Source: Mesorhizobium sp. (GTDB taxonomy: Bacteria > Pseudomonadota > Alphaproteobacteria > Rhizobiales > Rhizobiaceae). Taken from it: a DNA stretch of 37,005 nucleotides. Under the pieces are notes generated by a model that did no database searches, had not been told where the DNA came from, and worked only from the letters and a program-made list of their open reading frames with translations. The number at the start of each line of letters is the position of its first letter. Position 1 is the first letter of the stretch. The translations under genes and the position numbers were made by a program. The stretch covers positions 1 to 37,005 of the forward strand of contig NZ_JAFKIC010000158.1 of assembly GCF_017306585.1 (NCBI RefSeq), given 5' to 3'. Shown one piece after another: positions 8,175 to 16,108 of the stretch.

Positions 8175-8982
8175 CTATGAATTCATGCGCAACGCGTTCT
8201 ATGCCTGCACGGTCGTCGGTATCGTCGCCGGCGCCGTCGGCTATTTCCTGGTGCTGAGGGGCCAGACTTTCGCTGGTCATGCGCTTTCCCATGTCGGTTT
8301 TGCCGGTGCCACCGGCGCCGGACTTATCGGCCTGTCGCCGTTTCTCGGGCTGGCCGTGTTCAGCGTCATAGCGGGCATAGGCATCGGCCTGCTTGGCGAA
8401 CGCGCGCATCGCGACGTCGCCATTGGCATCGTGCTGACATTGTCGCTTGGCCTTGGTCTGCTGTTTCTCCATTTCTACACTGCCTTTGCCTCGCAGGCGA
8501 CGAACGTCCTGTTCGGCAATGTGCTCGGCATCAGCCTGCGCACCGTCATCGTCCTTGGCGTGCTGGCGGCGGTCATCCTGGGCGCCCTGGTGCTGATCGC
8601 CAGGCCGCTGCTGTTCGCCAGCCTGCAGCCGGAGCTTGCCGAGGCAAGGGGCGTGCCGGTCACCCTCGTGTCGACCCTGTTCATGGTGCTCGTCGCGGTC
8701 GCGACCGCGGAGGCGATCCAGATCGTCGGCGTGCTGCTTGTCTTCGCGCTGATGGTGGCACCCGCCGCGACCGCGCTTCGGCTGACACGAGGCGTGCCTG
8801 CCGGCATCATGGTCTCGATGGTGCTGGCCGTCGGTATAGCCTGGATCAGCCTGTCGCTTGCCTTCCTGACCGACTGGCCAACGAGCTTCTGGATCACGAC
8901 GCTGGGTACATCAGCCTATCTGGCCAGCGGCATGGCACAACACTCGATGGGCCAAGGCCCAGTCGCCAATGACGAGCCATGA
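8158..8982 (+). CDS. znuB: Zinc ABC transporter permease, ZnuB-like (ABC-3 family)
   Basis: This 274-residue polytopic protein of the ABC-3 permease family has about eight or nine hydrophobic helices. GQTFAGHALSHVGFAGATGA (about residues 37-56) is the hallmark ABC-3 segment, and EAIQIVGVLLVFALMVAPAA another. The ATG at 8158 gives a 17-base overlap with znuC; a second ATG at 8167 would drop only three residues. The C terminus overlaps zur by 14 bases. Confidence 0.87.
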   Translation: MSTMFDYEFMRNAFYACTVVGIVAGAVGYFLVLRGQTFAGHALSHVGFAGATGAGLIGLSPFLGLAVFSVIAGIGIGLLGERAHRDVAIGIVLTLSLGLGLLFLHFYTAFASQATNVLFGNVLGISLRTVIVLGVLAAVILGALVLIARPLLFASLQPELAEARGVPVTLVSTLFMVLVAVATAEAIQIVGVLLVFALMVAPAATALRLTRGVPAGIMVSMVLAVGIAWISLSLAFLTDWPTSFWITTLGTSAYLASGMAQHSMGQGPVANDEP

Positions 8983-9376
8983 GCTCACCAGGAACCAGAA
9001 GCTGGTGCTGGAGACAATCTCCCGCGCTGGCAGACCGGTCAGCGCCTATGAGATCCTCGAGGATATCAGGCCGCACGGCATCAGATCGCCGGTACAGGTC
9101 TACCGGGCGGTCAAGAAACTCATTGAGGATGGCACGGTGCACAGGGTCGAAAGCCTCAATGCTTTCGTCCCGTGTGCCGGCCAGCATGCCCATGGGCTGA
9201 GAACAACGATCCTGGCGGTGTGTGAACAATGCGGCCGGGTCACCGAATTCAGCGATGACATCATTGACCGCCAGATCGCGGAATGGGCAGCGCGCGAGCG
9301 TTTTCACATCGAAGCGACGAGCATCGAGATCAACGGCCGCTGCGCCGACTGCGCCCTCGAACACAATCGGGGATAG
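8969..9376 (+). CDS. zur: Fur-family zinc uptake regulator Zur
   Basis: This 135-residue Fur-family repressor has an N-terminal winged helix (YEILEDIRPHG, then VQVYRAVKKLIEDGTVHRVESLNAF) and a C-terminal dimerisation domain. Two CxxC pairs (CEQC near residues 86-89 and CADC near 128-131) would hold the structural zinc, and HAHG supplies His ligands of the regulatory site. The sequence RVESLNAFV is characteristic of Zur rather than Fur or Mur. A second ATG at 8979 is in another frame and was not used. It ends only 5 bases from the convergent fatty-acid gene. It probably represses its own operon through the site at 6412-6441. Confidence 0.88.
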   Translation: MTSHELTRNQKLVLETISRAGRPVSAYEILEDIRPHGIRSPVQVYRAVKKLIEDGTVHRVESLNAFVPCAGQHAHGLRTTILAVCEQCGRVTEFSDDIIDRQIAEWAARERFHIEATSIEINGRCADCALEHNRG

Positions 9377-9381
9377 CGTGG

Positions 9382-11454
9382 TCAGGCCGTCGCGTCGGTC
9401 TCCCACGAACCAGTCTCGGCCATCCGCCTCAGCAACGGCGCCGGCTTGAACACATCCTTGCCGGTGCGCTGGTGCCAATGTTCAAGGCGCTCGATGATCC
9501 TGGCCGCGCCTTCGAGGCCCGCCCAGAACATCGGCCCGCCCTTGCCGATGGGAAAACCATAGCCGTTGACCCAGACGACATCGATGTCGGAGGCGCGCGC
9601 CGCGATTTTCTCCTCGAGGATTTTCGCGCCTTCGTTGATCAGCGGATAAAGCGTGCGCTCGATGATCTCTTCCGCTCCGATCGAGCGCGGCTCGATGCCT
9701 CCCTCGGCCGCCTTCTCACGGATCAGCGCCTCCACTTCGGGGTCGGGAACGCCCGCCCGCGCGCCAGCCTCGTAGAGGTAGAAGCCGCGGCCTGTCTTCT
9801 GGCCAAAGCGCCCCTGCTCGCACAGCGTGTCGGCAATGACAGCCGTTTGGCCGCGTGCCTTGCGGTTGCGCCAGCCAATGTCGAGCCCGGCGAGGTCGCC
9901 CATCTGGAACGGCCCCATCGGCCAACCGAAATCGGTGAAAGCTTTGTCGATCTGGCTTGGCGTCGCGCCTTCGAGCAGCAGCGCCTCGGATTCCGAACCG
10001 CGCGCGGCCAGCATGCGGTTGCCGACGAAACCGTGGCAGACACCGACGACGACGGCCACCTTGCCGATCCTACGCGCCAGGTCGACGACGGTCGCCAGCG
10101 CATCCGGCGCAGTCTTTTGCGCGCGCACGATCTCCAGCAGCTTCATGACATTGGCCGGCGAGAAGAAATGCAGGCCGAGCACATCCTGTGGCCGCGAGAT
10201 CGAGGCGGCGATTTCGTCGATGTCGAGGTAGGAGGTGTTGGTGGCGAGGATGGCACCTGGCTTTGCAACGGCGTCCAGCTTGCCAAAGACTTCCTTCTTC
10301 ACCGCCATATCCTCGAACACGGCTTCGATGATCAGGTCGCAATCGGCGAGATCGGCGTAATCGGTGGAGCCCTTGAACTGGCCGAGCCGGTCCCGCTTGG
10401 CATCCTCGCTCAACGAGCCGCGCGCCACCGAGACGGCATAATTCTTCTCGATGGTGCCCAGCCCGCGCTGAAGCGCCTCATGGCTGGTCTCCAGCAAGGT
10501 GACGGGGAAGCCGCCATTGGCGAAGGCCATGGCGATGCCGCCGCCCATCGTTCCCGCCCCGATGACGCCGACGCGGCCGATCCTGCGCTTGACGACATCC
10601 TTGGCCGGAAGCTTCGCAGCCTCGCGTTCGGCGAAGAACAGATGCCGTTGCGCGCGCGACTGGTCGCTCGCCACAAGCCGAGCGAATAGCGCCCGCTCGG
10701 CGGCCAGCGCCTCGTCGAAGGGCAGCGTGACCGCGTTGCGCACCGCTTGCGCGCAGGCGATCGGCGCTTCGAGCCCGCGCGCCTTCTTTGCAAGGTCCGC
10801 CGCTTCGGCATCGAAGGCGGTGAGATCGGTTTGCTTGAGCTGGTCATCGCGCTCACGCACCGGCGTAAACGGACCGCCCTTGCGCGCCATCTCGCGTGCG
10901 AAATTCACGGCGTGGGTGGTCAGTTCGCCCTGGAAAACGGCATCGACCAGACCGCAGGCATGGGCTTCGTCGGCGCTGATCGGCGAACCGGAGACGATCA
11001 TCCGCAGCGACTTCACCGCCCCGACAAGGCGGGGCAGCCGCACCGTGCCGCCGCCGCCGGGCAGGATGCCGAGTTTCACCTCGGGCAGGCCAAGCCTGGC
11101 GCCGGCATCGGCGACGCGGAAATGGCAGCCGAGCGCCAGTTCCAGGCCGCCGCCGAGCGCCGTGCCGTGGATCGCGGCGACGGTCGGCTTGGCGATGGCT
11201 TCCAGCACCGCCACGATGGCGCGCAGGTCCGGCTGCTGCACGGGCTTGCCGAATTCGGTGATGTCGGCGCCGGCAACGAAGGTTCGGCCGGCACAGGCGA
11301 TCACGATGGCAGCGACCGAAGCGTCGTCGCGCAGGGCGACGAGCGCCTGCATCAGCGGTTCGCGGACATGAAAACTCAGCGCGTTGACCGGCGGATTGTC
11401 GATGGTGACGATGGCGACATCGCCGTCGCGGGCGACCTTCACGAAATCGGACAA
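9382..11454 (-). CDS. Bifunctional enoyl-CoA hydratase / 3-hydroxyacyl-CoA dehydrogenase (FadJ/FadB alpha type)
   Basis: This 690-residue enzyme would hydrate a trans-2-enoyl-CoA and oxidise the 3-hydroxyacyl-CoA in beta-oxidation. The N-terminal crotonase domain (about 1-190) has the oxyanion-hole region AGADI and GTALGGG, with catalytic glutamates at 105 and 125. The NAD-binding domain carries GAGTMG (299-304), and the dehydrogenase dyad is His429 and Glu441 (LHFFSPAN...LLE). C-terminal dehydrogenase repeats follow. The TTG at 11454 was chosen because GGAGG lies 6 bases before it and it begins SDFVKV, as expected of homologues; an ATG at 11484 lacks these. No thiolase neighbour is present. 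It is 104 bases downstream of the MFS gene on the same strand and may be cotranscribed. Confidence 0.87.
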   Translation of the reverse strand: MSDFVKVARDGDVAIVTIDNPPVNALSFHVREPLMQALVALRDDASVAAIVIACAGRTFVAGADITEFGKPVQQPDLRAIVAVLEAIAKPTVAAIHGTALGGGLELALGCHFRVADAGARLGLPEVKLGILPGGGGTVRLPRLVGAVKSLRMIVSGSPISADEAHACGLVDAVFQGELTTHAVNFAREMARKGGPFTPVRERDDQLKQTDLTAFDAEAADLAKKARGLEAPIACAQAVRNAVTLPFDEALAAERALFARLVASDQSRAQRHLFFAEREAAKLPAKDVVKRRIGRVGVIGAGTMGGGIAMAFANGGFPVTLLETSHEALQRGLGTIEKNYAVSVARGSLSEDAKRDRLGQFKGSTDYADLADCDLIIEAVFEDMAVKKEVFGKLDAVAKPGAILATNTSYLDIDEIAASISRPQDVLGLHFFSPANVMKLLEIVRAQKTAPDALATVVDLARRIGKVAVVVGVCHGFVGNRMLAARGSESEALLLEGATPSQIDKAFTDFGWPMGPFQMGDLAGLDIGWRNRKARGQTAVIADTLCEQGRFGQKTGRGFYLYEAGARAGVPDPEVEALIREKAAEGGIEPRSIGAEEIIERTLYPLINEGAKILEEKIAARASDIDVVWVNGYGFPIGKGGPMFWAGLEGAARIIERLEHWHQRTGKDVFKPAPLLRRMAETGSWETDATA

Positions 11455-11558
11455 GCAGAACCTCCGGAAGTGATGAGCGGCCATCGCCGCGCGAACAGAA
11501 AACAGGATTTACAGCGCGGTGACCCGGAAAGGAACCGGCGTCGGTGCGCTTAAGGGGG

Positions 11559-13268
11559 TCAGCGCTGCCCGGCGGGTTCGGCGACCATGTCGGGCATGAC
11601 GGCGCCGGCGCTGCGTCCGCCGCGCCAAGAGGCGAAGGCCGCGAGCAGATACAGAGCCGCCGAGAAGGTGAACGCGAACACCAGCCCATGCTTGAATGGC
11701 CCCGACATCAGCTCGGGGAAGAAGGCGTGGCCCGTCAGCGTGTCGATGCTCTGTTGCGGCAAGGCGTGCAGCACGTCGGCCGGGATCAGCTCGCCCATCG
11801 GATTGTAGCCAAGGAAGGCGGCGAACAGGCTGGCGACCGGCGGCATGTTGGCGATCTGGTGCGCCACCGCCTGCGGCACATGCTGGGCCAGCAGGCCCGC
11901 CTCCATGCTTTGCGGCAGGCTGGCGGCAAGGCCGACGATCATCAGGCTGAAGAACAGGCCGATCGACAGCACCTGGCCGGCATTGGTGGTGGTGGCGCGC
12001 ATTCCCGAAGCCTGGCCGCGTTCGCGCGCCGGCACCGAGTTCATGATCTGCGTTGAGTTCGGCGCCACGAACAGACCGGAGCCAAGGCCGTTGAGGAAAA
12101 GCAGGCCGGCGAAAGCGGTGTAGGAAAAGTCGGCCGGCAGCGTCATCAGCGCGACGAAGCTCGCCGCACCCGCCACCATGCCGCCGACCGCGAACGGCAC
12201 GCCGCCGATCCGGTCCGAGAAGTAGCCCGATACCGGACCCGCGATAAGGAAGCCGACAGTCAGCGGCAGCATGAAGATTGCAGACCATAACGGCGTCTGT
12301 TCGAAGGAATAACCGTGCAGCGGCAGCCAGATGCCCTGCAGCCAGACGATCAGCATGAACTGCAGCCCGCCGCGCGCGATGCCGGAGGCGAGATTGGCGA
12401 TGTTGCCATAGGCGAAACCGGGAATGCGGAACAGTTTCAGGTCCAGCATCGGCTTGGCGACGCGCTGCTCGATGAAGATGAAGGCGACCAGCGAGAGGAA
12501 ACCGATGGCGAACAGCGTCAGCACCTTCGGGCTGGTCCAGGCCATGACCTGTTCGCCATAGGGCTGCAGGCCGTAAGTGATGGCGGTGAGGATGAGCACC
12601 AGGCCGAGACCGAAGCTGATATTGCCGAGCCAGTCGATGGTGTGTGTGGAGCGGTTGGGCGCGTCATGCAGTTTCAGATAGGCCCAGACCGTGCCGACGA
12701 GGCCGAACGGCACGTTGATCCAGAACACCAACCGCCAGTCCGTGTCGGCGAGCAGGCCGCCGATCAGGAGGCCGATGAACTGCCCGCCGATGGCCGCCAC
12801 CACATTGATGCCGAGCGCGAAGCCGCGTTCGTTCTCGGGAAAGGCATCGGTCAAGAGCGCGGTGGAATTGGCCATGATCAGCGCGCCGCCGATGCCCTGG
12901 ATGATGCGCACCGAGATCAGGTAGATCGCGGCGAAATCGCCCTGGCCCGGCAAAAGGCTGAGCGCGATCGAGGCGGCGGTGAAGATGGCGAAGCCGAGAT
13001 TGTACATTTTCGCCCGGCCGAACTGGTCGCCCAGCCGGCCGAAGGCGACGACGAGCACTGCGGTGGCGATCATGTAGCCGATGATCGCCCACAGCAGATA
13101 ATTGATGTTGCCGGGATCGAGCGCCTTGAGCCCGATGCCGCGAAACACCGCCGGCAGGCTGATCAGAAGGATGGAGCCGTTGATGGCGGCGGCCAGCATG
13201 CCGAGCGTGGTGTTGCTCAGAACCATCCATTTGTGGCTCTGCGGGCGGCTGTCTGCGACGGTATTCAT
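11559..13268 (-). CDS. MFS drug efflux transporter, DHA2 (14-helix) family
   Basis: This 569-residue inner-membrane proton antiporter resembles the DHA2 (EmrB/QacA-like) family, which normally has 14 helices. Motif A is seen as GRLGDQFGRAKMY near residue 80, and motif C-like glycine/proline features follow (GQFIGLLIGGLLADT, DWRLVFWINVP). The upstream reading frame stays open to 13514, but it crosses the promoter and the tetR start, so the ATG at 13268 (MNTVAD) was taken. It faces a TetR gene across 73 bases, the classical layout of a repressor controlling an efflux pump. The substrate is unknown. Confidence 0.88.
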   Translation of the reverse strand: MNTVADSRPQSHKWMVLSNTTLGMLAAAINGSILLISLPAVFRGIGLKALDPGNINYLLWAIIGYMIATAVLVVAFGRLGDQFGRAKMYNLGFAIFTAASIALSLLPGQGDFAAIYLISVRIIQGIGGALIMANSTALLTDAFPENERGFALGINVVAAIGGQFIGLLIGGLLADTDWRLVFWINVPFGLVGTVWAYLKLHDAPNRSTHTIDWLGNISFGLGLVLILTAITYGLQPYGEQVMAWTSPKVLTLFAIGFLSLVAFIFIEQRVAKPMLDLKLFRIPGFAYGNIANLASGIARGGLQFMLIVWLQGIWLPLHGYSFEQTPLWSAIFMLPLTVGFLIAGPVSGYFSDRIGGVPFAVGGMVAGAASFVALMTLPADFSYTAFAGLLFLNGLGSGLFVAPNSTQIMNSVPARERGQASGMRATTTNAGQVLSIGLFFSLMIVGLAASLPQSMEAGLLAQHVPQAVAHQIANMPPVASLFAAFLGYNPMGELIPADVLHALPQQSIDTLTGHAFFPELMSGPFKHGLVFAFTFSAALYLLAAFASWRGGRSAGAVMPDMVAEPAGQR

Positions 13269-13313
13269 GGTGGTAACTCTCGACGGCGCTGGCGCGATTG
13301 CCGTCAGCGTAAT

Positions 13314-13356
13314 ATATGAGGGTAGTCTCAGGTTTGGAAATATGAGGATGGCCTCG
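13314..13356. promoter_or_regulatory. Two operator-like repeats in the tetR/MFS divergent promoter
   Basis: ATATGAGGGTAGTCTC (13314-13329) recurs as ATATGAGGATGGCCTC (13340-13355), identical at 13 of 16 positions and 26 bases apart. Each contains a partial dyad: TGAG-N6-CTCA at 13317-13330, and TGAG-N6-CTCG at 13343-13356. The second covers the tetR start codon. This fits a TetR dimer binding two phased sites to repress both genes; binding is inferred. Confidence 0.5.
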
Positions 13357-13950
13357 GAAAAAGCAAGAGCGAATCCGCGTGCGCCGCAGCAAAAAAGAGG
13401 ACGCGAGCGCGTCGCCGCGCTGATGGCGAGCGCCTCGATGCTGTTCGTCGAGAAGGGTTTCGAGGCGACGACGATGACCGAAATCGCCGCGCGCGCCGGC
13501 GCGGCGATCGGCACGCTCTATCTGTTCTTCCCGACCAAGGAAGCGCTGGCCAATGCCATCCTGGCCGAGAACGCGGAAGCCCTGTCGGCGGAACTGGATG
13601 CCTTGCAGGAACAGGCGAAGGGACTGGCGCCCGCCGCTATCGCCGATACGCTGTTTGACTTGCTTGGCCGTTTCCTGGCAACGCATCCGGCCTATTCGGC
13701 GCTGCTCGACCTGCCCGGCGACGAAGGCTGGCGCCGCAGGATGCGGGCCCGCCGCCGCGAGCAGATCGCCGCCCTGTTCGCTCAAGCCCAGCCGCCGCTG
13801 CCAGCCGGCCAGGCCGAGCGTCTCGCCGCCATCGTACCGCAACTCATGCCCATCCCGCTGGCGCTGGTCGGCGAGAAACGCCTGCGCGACGGCGTGCTGG
13901 AGGAATTGCGGCTGATGTTGGCAAGGCATTTGCAAACGGGCGGCGATTGA
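13342..13950 (+). CDS. TetR/AcrR-family transcriptional repressor
   Basis: This 202-residue regulator has an N-terminal TetR helix-turn-helix at about residues 22-70 (ALMASASMLFVEKGFEATTM, then IAARAGAAIGTLYLFFPTKEAL) and a variable helical C-terminal ligand domain. ATG codons at 13342 and 13348 are both possible, with little between them. It is transcribed away from the DHA2 efflux gene and is probably its local repressor, relieved by a pump substrate. The ligand cannot be read from the sequence. Confidence 0.85.
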   Translation: MRMASEKARANPRAPQQKRGRERVAALMASASMLFVEKGFEATTMTEIAARAGAAIGTLYLFFPTKEALANAILAENAEALSAELDALQEQAKGLAPAAIADTLFDLLGRFLATHPAYSALLDLPGDEGWRRRMRARRREQIAALFAQAQPPLPAGQAERLAAIVPQLMPIPLALVGEKRLRDGVLEELRLMLARHLQTGGD

Positions 13951-13983
13951 CGGAGCTGAAAGCCGTTCTGTCGCGATCCTTCG

Positions 13984-14139
13984 CACCCCCTCTGCCCTGC
14001 CGGGCATCTCCCCCGCAAGGGGGAGATCAGACGTCACTTTGGCCTTCGTTAATCTCCAACGCTGCAAGAACAAGTGAAACCCCGAAGCTGCCAATCTCCC
14101 CCCTTGCGGGGGAGATGTCCGGCAGGACAGAGGGGGGTG
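13984..14139. repeat. Composite intergenic palindromic repeat with nested hairpins
   Basis: Outer arms CACCCCCTCTGCCCTGCC... (from 13984) and ...GGCAGGACAGAGGGGGGTG (to 14139) are reverse complements with about three differences over some 31 bases. Each arm also carries its own hairpin: ATCTCCCCC-GCAA-GGGGGAGAT (14006-14027) and ATCTCCCCCC-TTGC-GGGGGAGAT (14094-14116). It fills most of the gap between the convergent tetR and permease genes and may act as a bidirectional terminator or mRNA stabiliser. It looks like a dispersed rhizobial repeat; copy number is unknown. Confidence 0.75.
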
Positions 14140-14164
14140 CTGTCCCGCCAGCGTCGACGTCTTA

Positions 14165-15112
14165 CTACCGCACCGCCTTCTCGCCGCCGGCAGCTGTGAT
14201 CACCCCGACGATGATCAGCCCGGTCAGCAGCAGCCGCACGCCGGCACTGACCCCGAACGTGTTGAGCATGGTGAGCAGCAGCACCAGGAACAGAGCCGCG
14301 CCCCAGACCCCGGGCACATTGGCCTTGCCGCCGGCCACGGACGTGCCGCCGATGACGACGACGGCGATCGAAGCAAGCAGGTATTCATTGCCGATATCGA
14401 CATTGGCGCCGCGGAAATAGCCGGCTAGGAGCGCTCCGTCGATGCCGCCCAGCGCCCCCGACAGCGTGTAGGTGAGGAAGCGCACGCGGCCGACATTGAC
14501 GCCGGCGAGCCAGGCCGCGCGGATGTTCTGGCCGATCGCCAGCACCGAGCGGCCATAGATCATCCGCCGCAGCGCGATGGCCGCGCCGATGGTGAACAGC
14601 ACCGTCAGCATCGCCAGCACCGGAACGCCGAGGATTTGCCAGTTGGTGAAATCGGCGAAGCCCGGCGGCGGCTTGATCTGCAGTCCGCGCCCGAAGCTGA
14701 TGTCGACGGACTGGATGATGAAGCTGGCCGACAGGGTGGCGATGATCGGCGGAATGCGCAGCGCCCAGATCAGCAGATAGTTGATGGCGCCGATCGCGGC
14801 CCCGCAGGCGAGCGCGGCGAGCAGGCCGACGACGATCATGGAATCGCTGCCGCCCATCACCTTCATGGCCACGGCGCTGGCGAGCCCGATATTGGCCGGC
14901 AGCGACAGGTCGACATTGCCCGGACCGAGGGTGATGACGAACATCTGGCCGACACCGACGATGACCGTGAACACGGCGAGCGACAATGCCGCCGTCACCA
15001 TGCCGCCGGCGCCATAGCCACCGGTGAAGGTGATCGTCGCCAGCCAGACCAGAAACGCGCCGACGAACGACCAGATCCAGGGCTTAGTGAGCAGCATCTT
15101 CAGCGAGACCAT
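14165..15112 (-). CDS. Ribose/simple-sugar-type ABC transporter permease (RbsC family), second
   Basis: This 315-residue permease belongs to the BPD_transp_2 family used by ribose, galactose and xylose importers. The helices are clear, and the conserved loop region reads VVVIGGTSVAGGKANVPGVWGA near residue 250. LGPGNVDLSLPANIGLASAVA matches the family GGIDLSVG-type segment, with NVDLS in place of the usual GIDLS. Three bases separate it from the upstream permease, so both are made together and likely form a heterodimer. It is the last gene of the operon, facing the repeat at 13984-14139. Confidence 0.87.
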   Translation of the reverse strand: MVSLKMLLTKPWIWSFVGAFLVWLATITFTGGYGAGGMVTAALSLAVFTVIVGVGQMFVITLGPGNVDLSLPANIGLASAVAMKVMGGSDSMIVVGLLAALACGAAIGAINYLLIWALRIPPIIATLSASFIIQSVDISFGRGLQIKPPPGFADFTNWQILGVPVLAMLTVLFTIGAAIALRRMIYGRSVLAIGQNIRAAWLAGVNVGRVRFLTYTLSGALGGIDGALLAGYFRGANVDIGNEYLLASIAVVVIGGTSVAGGKANVPGVWGAALFLVLLLTMLNTFGVSAGVRLLLTGLIIVGVITAAGGEKAVR

Positions 15113-15115
15113 GGC

Positions 15116-16108
15116 TCACCTCTCCTTGCGGCTGATCAGCACGCGCGCCGCCAGGACGATGATGAGGATGGCGCCATTGGCCGCCACCTGCCAGTCCGGC
15201 GGAATGTGCATGAAGGTGAGCAGCGGCGAGGCGGCCAATGCCAGCGTCAGCGCGCCGATCACGGCGCCGATCGGCGACACCCGGCCGCCGACGAATTCGC
15301 CGCCGCCCAGGATGACGCCGGCGATCGACAGCAGCGTGTAGCCATTGCCGATATTGGCGTCCGCCGACGTGGTGATGCCGATCAACGCCATGCCGGACAG
15401 CACGCCGAACAGGCCGGTCAGCGCGAACAGCACCACCTTGGTCTTGAGCAGCGACCAGCCGGCCCGCCGGAGCGCCGCCGGATTGCCGCCCGAGCCGCGC
15501 AGGATCGTGCCGTAGGAGGTCCGCATCAGGCCGAAATGGACGACCAGCCCGATCAGCAATGCGGCGATGATCGGGAAGGGTACGAGAGGCGGCTTGAACG
15601 ACATGATCGCCAGCAGCCAGTCCGGCGCCTTGCCGCCCGGCTTGGGCAACACAAGGATAGCCAGTCCCTGCCAGACGAAGCTCATGCCGAGCGTGACTAC
15701 GATGGAGGGCAGGTTGCGCAGGTGGATCAACGCGCCGAGCAGCGCATAGACGCCGATCGAGCCGAGCAGGATGAGGACGCCGATCAGCGGCGCGTCCTTG
15801 AGCCAGGTCGCGGTGACGCAGCCGACGAAGCCGACGAAAGTGCCGATCGACAGGTCGAGCTCGTTGCCCGCGATGACGAACATCTGCGCGATGGTCGCCA
15901 GCGCGATCGGGATCGCCAGGTTCAGCATCAGGTTGAAGCCGAAATAGCTGATGGCGCGCGGATTGAGCCAGGCGATGGCGAGCAGCACCAACGCCAGCGA
16001 CAATGCCGGCAGAAGGCCGCGCAGCAGGCGCGCGCGGGCCGCCGCGTTGCGTGCCGCCGATCCCCTGAAGCTGTTGTCGATGGGCGCCGCCGTCATCTCA
16101 GGCCGCAT
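15116..16108 (-). CDS. Ribose/simple-sugar-type ABC transporter permease (RbsC family), first
   Basis: This 330-residue permease is of the same family as its neighbour. After a basic N terminus of about 28 residues come hydrophobic helices; [18 protein letters not shown] is the diagnostic RbsC segment and [22 protein letters not shown] the ATPase-contact loop. An ATG at 16108 overlaps the ATPase gene by 11 bases; a second at 16096 (MTAAPID) starts 1 base beyond the ATPase stop and is equally likely. Neither has a strong ribosome binding site, which suggests translational coupling. Confidence 0.86.
   Translation of the reverse strand: MRPEMTAAPIDNSFRGSAARNAAARARLLRGLLPALSLALVLLAIAWLNPRAISYFGFNLMLNLAIPIALATIAQMFVIAGNELDLSIGTFVGFVGCVTATWLKDAPLIGVLILLGSIGVYALLGALIHLRNLPSIVVTLGMSFVWQGLAILVLPKPGGKAPDWLLAIMSFKPPLVPFPIIAALLIGLVVHFGLMRTSYGTILRGSGGNPAALRRAGWSLLKTKVVLFALTGLFGVLSGMALIGITTSADANIGNGYTLLSIAGVILGGGEFVGGRVSPIGAVIGALTLALAASPLLTFMHIPPDWQVAANGAILIIVLAARVLISRKER

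Noticed and set aside
9283-10689. 468-codon plus-strand frame opposite the hydratase/dehydrogenase gene
   Set aside because: Antisense to a gene with all catalytic residues in place; no domain or membrane pattern.
13984-14139. CRISPR-like repeats
   Set aside because: Only two inverted, not direct, copies with no regular spacers and no cas genes; they fit a palindromic intergenic element.
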